NCBI GenBank assembly: GCA_014960805.1
Contig: CP063163.1
Span: 1,381,584 to 1,445,583 of the forward strand
DNA: 64,000 nt
DNA from: Cytobacillus suaedae
GTDB taxonomy: Bacteria; Bacillota; Bacilli; Bacillales; Bacillaceae_L
Reading direction: 5' to 3'
This document shows positions 36,670-45,300 of the stretch, piece by piece (position 1 is the first letter of the stretch; every line of letters begins with the position of its first letter). The notes under the pieces are model-generated. The model was not told the origin of the DNA. It saw only the letters and a list, made by a program, of their open reading frames with translations, and did no database searches. The translations under genes and the position numbers were made by a program.

Positions 36670-38049
36670 ATGCAACTTACTTTTTTGGTTTTGTTCTTTT
36701 CTTTAAGTTTTATTTTCATCGGTTTGTTTCTTTTTTCATACCGAAGTAGGAAGCTTCCGTATCTGCTGTATTTTGGTTTATTTATGATAACGATTTCGAT
36801 TAATCTTCTTGGTATTTGGAATTTACAGGCGAATTTGCCGTTTCCCTCTTTACTTAAGTACCTGTCGTTTGGTGCCGGCACATTTTTCTTATTATTTTAT
36901 GAACAAATCTTTGGTCAGGGCTATAAGAAAATTCATCAACGTTTATGGCAGCTTCATCTATTATGCTGGATCATGATTGTTTTGACGTCCTTCCTTTCAC
37001 TTGTTCCGCTTGAAGAGGTTCAACTTCCGTATAGCATACTTAACATTAGTACGATTCTTTACGTAGCAATTGTGACCATCGCAAAAGCTCAATCTGGAAA
37101 TAGAGAAGCAAAGATTTTTACGTTTGGGCTTCTTGGTCTGATAGTAACCTTACTTTTTGATCTTTCATTCACTATTAAAATAGCAAATTATGCTTCATCG
37201 CAAACAACCACCTGGGGGCTATTACTATTTACAGGTTGTTTAACAGTGATCTTATTAAATCGTTTTATAAAAAAGGGAGCGGATTTCATTTTTGAGCCAC
37301 TTACCTTTGTTCACGATCCGATTGAGTTAAAAATGAAAGCAGATTCACTTGTCTTACATACCATTAAAAATGAAATTCATAGATTGTTATATTTAAATGA
37401 ACGAAATAAAAGACTACTTTCATCGATGGATCAATCTCTCAGTACCCCTTTAGAGAAAAACTATAATTTGATGGACGAAGCACTACATCATATGAACGAT
37501 ATGATCCTCGCGGTAAAAAGAACAGATGATGTTGAGCTACACCTTCAAAACGTCTCCATAAACAATGTTATTTTAGAAGCAATAAGAACGTTTCGAACAG
37601 GATTAAATACATCAATTGAGTTTGAACTGAATCTAATAGATTCTATTACTATAGAAGTCGATCCCCTACATCTAAAGGAATGCATCACCAATTTAGTATC
37701 AAATAGTGTGGAAGCAATTGAACATTCACATGGGAAAATACGAATTGATCTTTATCAAAGAAATCATGAAGCGATACTTGAAATAACAGACAACGGAAAA
37801 GGAATTCACCAGGACCAACTATTGGATGTGATTACGCCGTTATTCACGACTAAAAAATCGACTACCCATTTTGGAGTAGGTCTTTATTATGTTTATTTTG
37901 TTATCAATAAACACGGCGGGTCGCTTTCGATTCCCTATTCACAAGTTGGAAAAGGGACAACCTTTCGGATTCAACTACCGATAAACAGAAAGATGAAACA
38001 GTTTTGGAGCGTGAAGGCTAGTGGGAAAAATAAAAGTCATGCTGGTTGA
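36670..38049 (+). CDS. Sensor histidine kinase (GHKL)
   Basis: The 459-residue kinase has six or seven N-terminal spans (about 1-200), a dimerisation helix with the candidate His in SLVLHTIKNEIHRL, the N box ECITNLVSNSVEAI, G1 EITDNGKGI and G2 THFGVGLYYV. The membrane part without a large outside loop suggests sensing within the membrane. AGGAGAA precedes the ATG. It overlaps the response regulator gene by 29 bp. The ABC operon upstream is a possible target, but there is no direct evidence. Confidence 0.88.
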   Translation: MQLTFLVLFFSLSFIFIGLFLFSYRSRKLPYLLYFGLFMITISINLLGIWNLQANLPFPSLLKYLSFGAGTFFLLFYEQIFGQGYKKIHQRLWQLHLLCWIMIVLTSFLSLVPLEEVQLPYSILNISTILYVAIVTIAKAQSGNREAKIFTFGLLGLIVTLLFDLSFTIKIANYASSQTTTWGLLLFTGCLTVILLNRFIKKGADFIFEPLTFVHDPIELKMKADSLVLHTIKNEIHRLLYLNERNKRLLSSMDQSLSTPLEKNYNLMDEALHHMNDMILAVKRTDDVELHLQNVSINNVILEAIRTFRTGLNTSIEFELNLIDSITIEVDPLHLKECITNLVSNSVEAIEHSHGKIRIDLYQRNHEAILEITDNGKGIHQDQLLDVITPLFTTKKSTTHFGVGLYYVYFVINKHGGSLSIPYSQVGKGTTFRIQLPINRKMKQFWSVKASGKNKSHAG

Positions 38050-38596
38050 GGATGACCCGAGGTGGCAAGAGGTATTAACCGTCGACCTAGAAAGTGAATC
38101 TGATATTGAATTGGTTAAAGTTGTTTCTACAAAGGAAGAAGCAGTGGAAGCTGCAAGGAGTCTATCTCTTGATGTAATTCTGATGGATATCAATTTAACA
38201 GAAAGTAACATGGATGGAATAGACGCAACACTTGAAATCACTACCTTAGGCAAAGGTATTAAAATCATCATGTTAACTGCCTTAACCGAGCGGGACACCA
38301 TTGTAAAAGCCATTGAATATGGTGCAATCAATTATGTTAACAAGTCTAGTTTGAAGGATATTCTTACTTGTATTCGTGAGGCCTATCAAAATAAAACTTC
38401 CTTGCATCCTGATGCAACAGGAGCAATTTTAAGAGAAATTCGTTTAAAGTCCCTAACACCGACAGAAAAGAACATCTATGATTTAAAGGAGATAGGGTAT
38501 ACCCGGTCACAAATGGCTGAGTATTTTCATACCACATTAGATACAATTGGAACACATATGAAAAACATTTCGAAAAAATTAAAACGTCGTCGCTAG
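38021..38596 (+). CDS. Response regulator with C-terminal helix-turn-helix
   Basis: The 191-residue protein has a receiver domain (VEDDPRW acidic pair, phospho-acceptor Asp in DVILMDINL, Thr in MLTALTERD, Lys in YVNKSSLKD) and a short LuxR-like output, SLTPTEKNIYDLKEIGYTRS with a recognition helix TTLDTIGTHMKNI. The start is GTG 38021 after GAAGG. It is co-translated with the kinase and followed by a strong terminator, so the two genes form a closed unit. Confidence 0.88.
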   Translation: MGKIKVMLVEDDPRWQEVLTVDLESESDIELVKVVSTKEEAVEAARSLSLDVILMDINLTESNMDGIDATLEITTLGKGIKIIMLTALTERDTIVKAIEYGAINYVNKSSLKDILTCIREAYQNKTSLHPDATGAILREIRLKSLTPTEKNIYDLKEIGYTRSQMAEYFHTTLDTIGTHMKNISKKLKRRR

Positions 38597-38626
38597 GGAG
38601 GGGAGAAAATATCACCCTCCCTTTTT
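38596..38626 (+). terminator. Intrinsic terminator
   Basis: GGGAGGG (38596-38602) pairs with CCCTCCC (38615-38621) and runs into TTTTT, directly at the stop codon of the response regulator. Confidence 0.9.
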
Positions 38627-38679
38627 GCTGTAAAACTCCTTACACTTAAAACAGAAATAAAGAATAAGGAGAAAACAAA

Positions 38680-40128
38680 ATGAAAAAAGTGACGATTCTT
38701 TTCGTTTGCATCTTTCTACTAGCTTTACCCTTTAAATCTGTTTTTGTTGAAGGACAAACGATAGAGAGTGATTCAAACTTAAAACAAATTGATGATTATA
38801 TCGCAAAAGAGATGAAGGCAGCACAAATCCCGGGTCTATCGTTAGGAATTGTAAAAGGGGATGAAATAGTTCATTTAAAGGGATATGGTTTTGCGAACGA
38901 CTCTGATGAGCCTGTTACACCACAGACACCCTTTATTCTAGGATCAACATCAAAATCATTTACGGCTATGGCCATTATGAAACTTGTTGAACAAGGAAAA
39001 ATAGATTTAGATGCACCTGTCCAAACATATCTTCCAACTATCCAATTAGATACCAATATAACCGTAAGGCATCTTCTAAACCAAACGAGTGGAATCTCAA
39101 AGACTCCTACTAAAAAGGATGTAGCTTGGGAGATACGTACTGAGAATATCGGGAAACTATTCGAATACTCAAATGAAAATTATAAACTGCTTGGCGATAT
39201 CATATCATCTGTTTCAAACACAACATACGAAGAGTTTATCGAGGAAACTATTTTTAAACCTCTTGAAATGAACCATAGTTATACATCTCAAACTCTTGCG
39301 GAGGCAGACGGATTGGCAGAAGGGTACCGAACGTGGTTTGGCTTTAATTTTTCGAACAAACTACCTTACAACGAAGAGTATCTACCGGCTGGATATCTGA
39401 TCGATATGACACACTATTTAATTCTACAAATGAATAAAGGCCAATTTAACAATAGAACAATTCTTTCACCTTCTGGCATTGAAGCAATGCACACACCCAA
39501 TGTAGAAGCTCCGATGTTAGGAGAGGCTAGTTATTATGGCATGGGCTGGTTCATCTCGCCAACCAATGGAGTACCAACCATTAAACATTCTGGTGAAGTA
39601 CCAAACTACCATTCTACAATGATAATGATGCCGAATGAAAACTATGGAATCATCTTACTAACCAATATCAATAATTCAATTTTAGTTTCTGCTTTAATTG
39701 AAAAGATCGGTGCTGGAGTCGTGGACCTACTTGCTGGAAAGCAACCTGAACCGATTTCAAACAATACGTATTTACAAATGTATTTGATACTGGATGCTAT
39801 TCTACTCGTTATCTTCCTCCTGCTCATATTACATATGAGAAATATGAAAAAATGGAAAGAGAGAGTAAAGAATGGAGAACGTCCTATTTTCCAAACCTAT
39901 CTTTATCCCTTGTTTATAAATTTAGTTGTACCTGTACTAATCTTAACCCAATTTCCAAAAATAACTGGCTTTACGTGGTCGTTCTTATTTGACTTCGTTC
40001 CTGATATAACAAGCGTTTTACTTTCTATTTCGCTGATTTTACTTTTGGTAGGAGTTATTAGAGTGTATCTACTAGCAAGACTATTGAGGAAAAAGTGGGG
40101 CCTGACCCCCAGTGCGTTAAAGCTTTAA
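38680..40128 (+). CDS. Serine hydrolase, beta-lactamase class C/PBP-like
   Basis: The 482-residue precursor has a signal peptide (KKVTILFVCIFLLALPFKS), a penicillin-binding-protein-type domain with STSKSF (nucleophile Ser, Lys), the YSNENY motif and KHSGEVPNYHS (H-S-G), then three or four C-terminal spans. Such proteins are peptidases or esterases acting outside the membrane. The last ten residues (WGLTPSALKL) and the TAA stop are encoded by repeat copy 20: the original stop has been lost or replaced. AAGGAGAAAAC precedes the ATG. Confidence 0.87.
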   Translation: MKKVTILFVCIFLLALPFKSVFVEGQTIESDSNLKQIDDYIAKEMKAAQIPGLSLGIVKGDEIVHLKGYGFANDSDEPVTPQTPFILGSTSKSFTAMAIMKLVEQGKIDLDAPVQTYLPTIQLDTNITVRHLLNQTSGISKTPTKKDVAWEIRTENIGKLFEYSNENYKLLGDIISSVSNTTYEEFIEETIFKPLEMNHSYTSQTLAEADGLAEGYRTWFGFNFSNKLPYNEEYLPAGYLIDMTHYLILQMNKGQFNNRTILSPSGIEAMHTPNVEAPMLGEASYYGMGWFISPTNGVPTIKHSGEVPNYHSTMIMMPNENYGIILLTNINNSILVSALIEKIGAGVVDLLAGKQPEPISNNTYLQMYLILDAILLVIFLLLILHMRNMKKWKERVKNGERPIFQTYLYPLFINLVVPVLILTQFPKITGFTWSFLFDFVPDITSVLLSISLILLLVGVIRVYLLARLLRKKWGLTPSALKL

Positions 40129-40148
40129 CGCGCCGGGGGTCAGGCCCC
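40097..40148. repeat. Palindromic repeat copy 20 (overlaps coding sequence)
   Basis: Full consensus copy whose left half is read as the end of the serine hydrolase; the TAA in the central TTTAA serves as the stop. The right flank TGTTGTCACAATT continues to the end of the minus-strand HAD gene. Confidence 0.96.
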
Positions 40149-40159
40149 TGTTGTCACAA

Positions 40160-40828
40160 TTAGGATGCGAAGATTGTCCATTTGTTTTGTTGGGCAATTT
40201 TTTTCATGTCGTCTTTTGGATTGACTACAACTGGATGGGTAACATAGTGCAATAAAGGAATGTCACTTTCGCTATCCGCATATGCCCAAATTTCTTTCGA
40301 TGGTTGTGTTATCAAGGATTTCTCTTCTAACCATGCTTGTAGTTTATTTACTTTTTCATCGCCATTAATAATCTGACCAATTTCTCCAGTACATAGGTTT
40401 TTTTGGTCAAATAATAATTCGGTGCTGATAATATGTACATCTAGTTGTAGTTCTTTTGCAAATGCCTTTAGAAATGGTTGGAGTGCACCAGATAATAGGA
40501 TGACCGTATCTCCATTTTGTTGATGTTTCTGAATTTGGAGCACAAGTGACTGGTGTACGTCAGCTTTGCCAACATCAACAAGTTCTTGAAAAAAGGCTTC
40601 TAATTCACTCGTTGTCTTTCCCTTGAACGTCTTTGCAAATGCTTTGAAAAACTGATGGCGAAAAGCATTTTTTCCATTCGCTAGCCCTACAGCACCTGCC
40701 TTTACCAGTCCCGAAAAGAGGATGCTCCATTGTTTCATCGTAAATTGCTTTTTCCCAACTTGAAACATCACTTTGAATGAGTTTCCTTGATAAAGGGTCC
40801 CATCAAAGTCTACTGTCACAATTGCCAC
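40160..40828 (-). CDS. HAD-superfamily phosphatase (HAD-IB, SerB-like)
   Basis: The 222-residue protein has HAD motif I VDFDGTLYQG (nucleophile and acid Asp), motif II VILLSGALQPF, a Lys in NGDEKVNKLQ and motif III AYADSESDIPLL. This matches the SerB/YngB-like HAD-IB group, which acts on phosphoserine, phospholipid head groups or other phosphomonoesters. GTG at 40828 is eight bases after GAGGTG, which itself contains the earlier GTG. It is convergent with the serine hydrolase through repeat copy 20. Confidence 0.85.
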   Translation of the reverse strand: MAIVTVDFDGTLYQGNSFKVMFQVGKKQFTMKQWSILFSGLVKAGAVGLANGKNAFRHQFFKAFAKTFKGKTTSELEAFFQELVDVGKADVHQSLVLQIQKHQQNGDTVILLSGALQPFLKAFAKELQLDVHIISTELLFDQKNLCTGEIGQIINGDEKVNKLQAWLEEKSLITQPSKEIWAYADSESDIPLLHYVTHPVVVNPKDDMKKIAQQNKWTIFAS

Positions 40829-40989
40829 AACTATCACCTCATTTTCTAGCCATTATAAAGTAGAAATAAGGAATTGTAAATTATTTGAAGTTGATAGACA
40901 CTATTTTAGTTAAATAGTCACTACTTTCTAAGTAAATCTATGTTATTGTAACTATAATAAAAATCGTTGATAGAAAGGGGGACGTGGAC

Positions 40990-41745
40990 ATGAAATTAGA
41001 TAGAGATTCACAATACATTAGAGAAATTGGACTGAAAAGGGATCAAATACCTTCCTTTAATCAATTTCCTTTTAAACTTCCAGTGATCCAACACTTTGAA
41101 GATATTCTTCTTCATCCAAATGTGACTTACATCATTGGTGAAAATGGAATGGGGAAATCTACGTTGCTAGAGGCAATTGCCATCGCATTAGGGTTTAACC
41201 CTGAGGGAGGATCATTAAACTTTCGATTTTCAAGCTATGACTCACACTCAAACTTAGACGAATATCTTCGCGTCATAAAAGGAGTAAATAGAGCAGAAGA
41301 CAGCTTTTTCTTTCGAGCAGAAACATTTTACAATGTGGCCACAAATATTGAGGACATGGATAAGGAACCATTTGGTGGTGGGAAAGTGATTGATTCTTTC
41401 GGTGGAAAATCACTTCATGAACAATCTCATGGTGAATCCTTTTTTGCTGCCTTTACGGAACGATTCCGTGGAAATGGGCTGTACATCTTAGATGAGCCTG
41501 AAGCAGCACTATCGCCTTTAAGGCAGCTATCGTTATTAGCAAGGATTAATGAACTAATTAACCAAGGATCACAATTCATTATCTCAACGCACTCACCTAT
41601 TATCATGGCCTATCCCGATGCAAAAATTATTCAACTAACAGAAGAAGGAATGGCCGAATTACAATTGGAGGATACCTATCATTACTCCATTATGAAACAA
41701 TTCTTCGACAACCGGGATAGACTCCTACAACATCTATTTGACTAA
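40990..41745 (+). CDS. ABC-type AAA ATPase, stand-alone
   Basis: The 251-residue cytosolic ATPase has Walker A GENGMGKST, a signature-like LHEQSHGESF, Walker B GLYILDEPEAALSP and FIISTHSPI. It is the short type related to SMC/RecF and OLD-like ATPases rather than to a transporter, and has no partner permease or nuclease next to it. AAAGGGGG precedes the ATG at 40990. Its role is unknown; relatives are single genes in many bacteria. Confidence 0.8.
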   Translation: MKLDRDSQYIREIGLKRDQIPSFNQFPFKLPVIQHFEDILLHPNVTYIIGENGMGKSTLLEAIAIALGFNPEGGSLNFRFSSYDSHSNLDEYLRVIKGVNRAEDSFFFRAETFYNVATNIEDMDKEPFGGGKVIDSFGGKSLHEQSHGESFFAAFTERFRGNGLYILDEPEAALSPLRQLSLLARINELINQGSQFIISTHSPIIMAYPDAKIIQLTEEGMAELQLEDTYHYSIMKQFFDNRDRLLQHLFD

Positions 41746-41750
41746 AAAAA

Positions 41751-41802
41751 GGGGCCTGACCCCCAGTGCGTTAATGCTTTAACGCACCGGGGGTCAGGCC
41801 CC
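41751..41802. repeat. Palindromic repeat copy 21
   Basis: Copy with centre GCGTTAATGCTTTAACGC, 5 bp after the ATPase stop, with right flank GGTTGTCACATTT reaching the end of the convergent DUF4359-like gene. Confidence 0.95.
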
Positions 41803-41813
41803 GGTTGTCACAT

Positions 41814-42101
41814 TTATTTTGTTGTTATGAATTGGTTTAGGAAACCGATTGTTGTGACATTTTCTTCTTTATGTGGCATCGCTGTTTTGTAAACAGAGAA
41901 TAGAACAAAGTTTGTTGTTTCGGTTGCTGAATGAATAACTGGTCTAGCAAGGTGGTCTGCGCCTAAACGTAATAGAATGCCTTTATCCTCTGAAATTTGC
42001 TTTGTTGCCCAATTGACATATTCCTCTTGTTTTGGATTTGTAATAACTAGAATAATAACTAATGCTAGTAGAACACCTATCATGAGATAACTTCTTTTCA
42101 A
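41814..42101 (-). CDS. DUF4359-like small membrane-anchored protein
   Basis: A 95-residue protein with an N-terminal anchor (YLMIGVLLALVIILVI) followed by TNPKQEEYVNWATKQ, the hallmark of DUF4359 proteins, and a strand-rich tail (TNFVLFSVYKT...VTTIGFLNQF). Its function is unknown; it probably faces outside. The start is TTG 42101 after AAGGAGTGAAGG. The gap of 256 bp to the MscS gene is AT-rich and holds only promoter-like sequence. Confidence 0.75.
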   Translation of the reverse strand: MKRSYLMIGVLLALVIILVITNPKQEEYVNWATKQISEDKGILLRLGADHLARPVIHSATETTNFVLFSVYKTAMPHKEENVTTIGFLNQFITTK

Positions 42102-42357
42102 TTTTCCTTCACTCCTTTACATGCATTATTATCAAGTTTTTCAGCATTTATAAGTTTAAATACATAAGAACTACAAAATTGCGTATAATAAGTAGTTTTT
42201 AACAATAAGAAAATAAGACGCGTTATTATAATATTGCAACAAAATTAGCGAAACCATTGACACAGTTTGGGCGTTTTCATATGTAGCCTGATTCACATCG
42301 CTTAACCCTAGGAAGAGATTTGTATATAATTAAGAAAACAACAGAAGGGAGACTTTC

Positions 42358-43473
42358 ATGCTTGTAAACATTACTACTAGTAAATTAACGAAAGAATGGA
42401 ACGAGACTTTACAGATGATTGAATGGATGGACATCCTTATGTTCATTTTATATGTTGGAGTTATTTTAATTATTCGTTCGTGTATTTTGTTTGTTACAAA
42501 AAAAATGAAGAATAGTAATCGCAAAGTCTTCATCCATATGGACGCATTGGTACGAACTATCATAAATTGGCTTACAACTTATGGAATCTTACTTTTTATG
42601 CTGTTTTATTTTTCAGAATCAGACTGGATGTTTAAAGAGTTTGTTTCAATTGGGAAAGTGCAGGTCACTGTCTTTTTAACGATTATTGCAATCTTAATTA
42701 TTTCACTTGCGAATCGTGCATCAAAGGTGATTACCAAGTATGTATTACCAAGTATCTATGACCGGTATCAACTAGACCGGGGTGTTCAATTTACATTTGA
42801 CCGGATTTTTCACTACAGTATCATGGTTGTCGCATTTATTGTCAGTTTAACTACGGTTGGAATTAACTTAAGTGCGTTAACTGTGTTTGCAGGAGTAGTA
42901 GGAGTCGGGATTGGATTTGGGCTGCAAAATATTGCTTCAAACTTTATCTCGGGAATTATTTTGCTATTTGAACGGCCTATCAAAGTAGGTGATCGTGTCA
43001 TTGTAAATGATGTGATCGGAGATGTAGAAAAGATTAACATGAGAGCGACTATCATAAAAACACTAGATAATGAACATATGATTGTTCCGAACTCATATTT
43101 TCTTGAAGAGCAGGTTGTCAATCGATCGCATAGTGATCCTAAATTACGTCTAGTTATTCCAATTGGAGTTGCTTATGGAACGGATGTAGAAAAGGTGAGG
43201 GAGCTTTTATTACAAGTGGCAAGAGATGAGCAAGCTATTTCAGATGTGGTCCTACTAGAACCAGAACCGTTTGTGAACTTCGTAGGATTTGGTAGTTCAT
43301 CATTAGATTTTGAGCTGTTTGTCTGGATTGCGAATCCAAACCACGTGATCCATACCAAGAGTAATATCAATTTTCGAATCAACAAAATATTAGCTGATCA
43401 CCAAATTGAAATTCCATTTCCACAACGAGACTTACACATTCGGAGCATTGACTCCAAGGTATTAGAAAAATAA
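42358..43473 (+). CDS. Mechanosensitive channel, MscS family
   Basis: The 371-residue channel has five N-terminal spans and the pore helix and beta domain of MscS: LTVFAGVVGVGIGFGLQNIA (Gly/Ala-packed TM3), FISGIILLFERPIKVGDRV, then NSYFLEEQVVNRS and the C-terminal alpha-beta cage. It would release solutes on osmotic down-shock. AAGGGAG precedes the ATG. It is monocistronic and ends at repeat copy 22. Confidence 0.92.
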   Translation: MLVNITTSKLTKEWNETLQMIEWMDILMFILYVGVILIIRSCILFVTKKMKNSNRKVFIHMDALVRTIINWLTTYGILLFMLFYFSESDWMFKEFVSIGKVQVTVFLTIIAILIISLANRASKVITKYVLPSIYDRYQLDRGVQFTFDRIFHYSIMVVAFIVSLTTVGINLSALTVFAGVVGVGIGFGLQNIASNFISGIILLFERPIKVGDRVIVNDVIGDVEKINMRATIIKTLDNEHMIVPNSYFLEEQVVNRSHSDPKLRLVIPIGVAYGTDVEKVRELLLQVARDEQAISDVVLLEPEPFVNFVGFGSSSLDFELFVWIANPNHVIHTKSNINFRINKILADHQIEIPFPQRDLHIRSIDSKVLEK

Positions 43474-43478
43474 AATTT

Positions 43479-43530
43479 GGGGCCTGACCCCCGGTGCGTT
43501 AAAGCTTTAACGCGCCGGGGGTCAGGCCCC
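43479..43530. repeat. Palindromic repeat copy 22 (last intact copy)
   Basis: Full copy 5 bp after the MscS stop. No intact copy occurs in the next 20 kb. Confidence 0.96.
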
Positions 43531-43537
43531 CTTTAGA

Positions 43538-43663
43538 TTAGTGTTCTTTTTCAGTTTGTTGGATTGCTTTGTGGATAATTTCAACTAGAAATGGGTTTCT
43601 GTTTTCTAGCTCAGTTAAGGTGATAGAGCCATTCATTAAACTGTCACAGATTTCATTAATATC
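43538..43663 (-). pseudogene. Gene remnant (C-terminal piece)
   Basis: The minus strand reads DINEICDSLMNGSITLTELE and ends IIHKAIQQTEKEH before a stop, but an in-frame TAA precedes it and no start with a ribosome binding site is seen. It looks like the end of a small helical protein whose front is lost. Confidence 0.4.
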
Positions 43664-43667
43664 TTAT

Positions 43668-43740
43668 TGTACAGAAACTGGGACTAGGTTTCTAGGAACA
43701 CCATTCCTTCAATTCTTCCCAAGAGAATTAGGCGAGGAAT
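43668..43740 (+). pseudogene. Gene remnant (C-terminal piece), opposite strand
   Basis: The plus strand reads ETGTRFLGTPFLQFFPRELG and then EE-stop, without a start. It abuts the minus-strand remnant head to head, as would be left by a deletion or rearrangement joining two genes. Confidence 0.3.
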
Positions 43741-43781
43741 AGAAGGAAATACTATCAAAAAATAAAGAGAGGAGTGAAGAT

Positions 43782-43943
43782 ATGCCTAACCATGACCGAA
43801 AAGAGGCCAAAGTTGGATTGAATAATGATTTCGATGGACAGTCGGTTCAAAGAGGATTACAGAATGACAATGCTTATAATGACAGTGGGCTAGAGAATTT
43901 AGATAATAAAAAACGTACTGAGAGTACGAAAAATGAAAAATAA
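43782..43943 (+). CDS. Small hydrophilic protein, 53 residues
   Basis: ATG at 43782 follows GAGAGGAGTGAAG, a strong ribosome binding site. The product is very polar and Asn/Asp-rich (MPNHDRKEAKVGLNNDFDGQ; later NAYNDSGLENLDNKKRTEST) with no hydrophobic segment, so it is probably disordered, in the manner of small stationary-phase or spore-associated proteins of bacilli. No family is recognised. The YetF-like gene starts 67 bp later and may be co-transcribed. Confidence 0.6.
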   Translation: MPNHDRKEAKVGLNNDFDGQSVQRGLQNDNAYNDSGLENLDNKKRTESTKNEK

Positions 43944-44010
43944 TAAGGTTAAACCACTGTCGATTTGTATCTTTCATTGCCATAAAAAATAAGTTCAAAG
44001 GTGACTACAT

Positions 44011-44715
44011 ATGACAATTTTAGAAATGGTAATACGAACAACGGTTGGGTTCATAACACTCTACATTTTATGTCGTGTGTTAAACAAGAAGCTTATTGCA
44101 CAAATGACTTTTTTTGATTTTGTAGCTGGGATAACCATTGGGTCTGTTGTTGCAAGTTCGATGTTAATGAAAGATGTTCCAGTCTATATAGGGATGATCG
44201 GATTGGTATTGTTCTGTTTATATACATTCCTTAGTAGTATTGTGGCTATGAAAAGTTTAGTTGGTAGAAAAATTTTAGAGGATGAACCTACGTATCTTAT
44301 TAAAAATGGACAGGTTTATGAAGAAGGGCTAAAAAAAGTAAGACTAACAATGGATAGCCTATTAACTGGTTTACGTAAGAAGGGTTTCTTTTATATTGAC
44401 CAAGTCGAAACGGCATTTCTTGAAACAGATGGTACCATTAGTGCCATGGCCAAACCTGCATACATGAACGTAACACAAAAAGATATAAATAACATTCAAA
44501 TGAGTAGAGGGACCACCCAGGCTTTTATTATTGATGGCCAGGTTCTCAAAAATAGTTTGAGTATGCTAGGAAAAGACATGAATTGGGTACAGCAAGTCTT
44601 AACCAATAATAACATCACTAATATTAAAGACGTCTTTTATGCCCAAATAGATGAAGTAGGAAATGTATATATAGATAAACGGAATGATAATATTGGTGTG
44701 CCAACTGAATCCTAA
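44011..44715 (+). CDS. YetF/YrbG-like membrane protein (DUF421)
   Basis: The 234-residue protein has three N-terminal spans and the DUF421 soluble domain: LNKKLIAQMTFFDFVAGITIGSVVASSM, the YLIKNGQVYEEGLKKVRLTM segment and the FYIDQVETAFLETDG strand pair. Spore-former paralogues such as SpoVA-linked 2Duf proteins share this fold; its role in this protein is unknown. AAAGGTG precedes the ATG. It ends at a two-way terminator. Confidence 0.85.
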   Translation: MTILEMVIRTTVGFITLYILCRVLNKKLIAQMTFFDFVAGITIGSVVASSMLMKDVPVYIGMIGLVLFCLYTFLSSIVAMKSLVGRKILEDEPTYLIKNGQVYEEGLKKVRLTMDSLLTGLRKKGFFYIDQVETAFLETDGTISAMAKPAYMNVTQKDINNIQMSRGTTQAFIIDGQVLKNSLSMLGKDMNWVQQVLTNNNITNIKDVFYAQIDEVGNVYIDKRNDNIGVPTES

Positions 44716-44733
44716 TTACATCCTGAATGTAAA

Positions 44734-44760
44734 AAAACCTATCCAATCTGGATAGGTTTT
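44734..44760. terminator. Two-way intrinsic terminator
   Basis: AAAACCTATCC pairs with GGATAGGTTTT around AATCT, with A and T tracts on both sides, between convergent genes. Confidence 0.9.
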
Positions 44761-45071
44761 TACAGTGGGCCAATGTCTAAGATACTGTTATTACGGTTAC
44801 GTATATCTTCAATCTTATTGTGATTAGGACGATTTCCTTTATCTAGTCGGTCATGATAATAATTTCTCTCTTCATTTAGTAACTCTCGATCTCGGTGTAA
44901 AATCTCATTTTGATTGTGACTTCTAGGATCATCTTCTTTTTCGTGGCTTCCTTGTTTTAGGATCCTTGCATCATCATCATCATTTTGTATCTCAACCTTG
45001 TCTCCAGCGCATCCTGCAAGACCAACGAATAGTAATGTAGAAGCAGCGAGGGTGAAAAATGTTCTTCTCAT
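44760..45071 (-). CDS. Small lipoprotein of unknown function
   Basis: The 103-residue precursor has a lipoprotein signal (MRRTFFTLAASTLLFVGLAG followed by Cys21, lipobox LAGC). The mature part is hydrophilic and charged (DDDD run, NQNEILHRDRELLNEERNYY) with no domain recognised. CTAGGAGGTAAC precedes the ATG. It is probably a membrane-attached envelope protein. Confidence 0.75.
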   Translation of the reverse strand: MRRTFFTLAASTLLFVGLAGCAGDKVEIQNDDDDARILKQGSHEKEDDPRSHNQNEILHRDRELLNEERNYYHDRLDKGNRPNHNKIEDIRNRNNSILDIGPL

Positions 45072-45300
45072 GTGGTTACCTCCTAGTTTTTAAAAGTATA
45101 GCGTTTCTTTATAGGTTGGCTTAAAAATTCTCTACTATGCAAAACATAGGGAATGAATGGATAAGACATTGTAAAGAGAGTAGGGTAATGGTTTTCAATA
45201 GTTGTGTGAAAATATATTGAATGTTTCAAAAATAGATGATAAAATAAACTAAACGGTCAGTTTTATATTGTTTTTAACTACATATTCGGGGGCGAAAAAG

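Noticed and set aside
36497-36706. A gene spanning repeat copy 19
   Set aside because: The frame passes straight through the palindrome and has no start signal; it overlaps two real genes.
1846-43530. Short frames reading GPDPRCVKALTRRGSGP-like peptides at every palindromic repeat
   Set aside because: They are translations of the palindrome itself, occur on both strands at each copy, and lack ribosome binding sites of their own. They are not genes.
1846-43530. The repeats as a CRISPR array
   Set aside because: Copies are 1-5 kb apart with ordinary genes between them, are near-perfect palindromes, and there are no regular spacers or cas genes.
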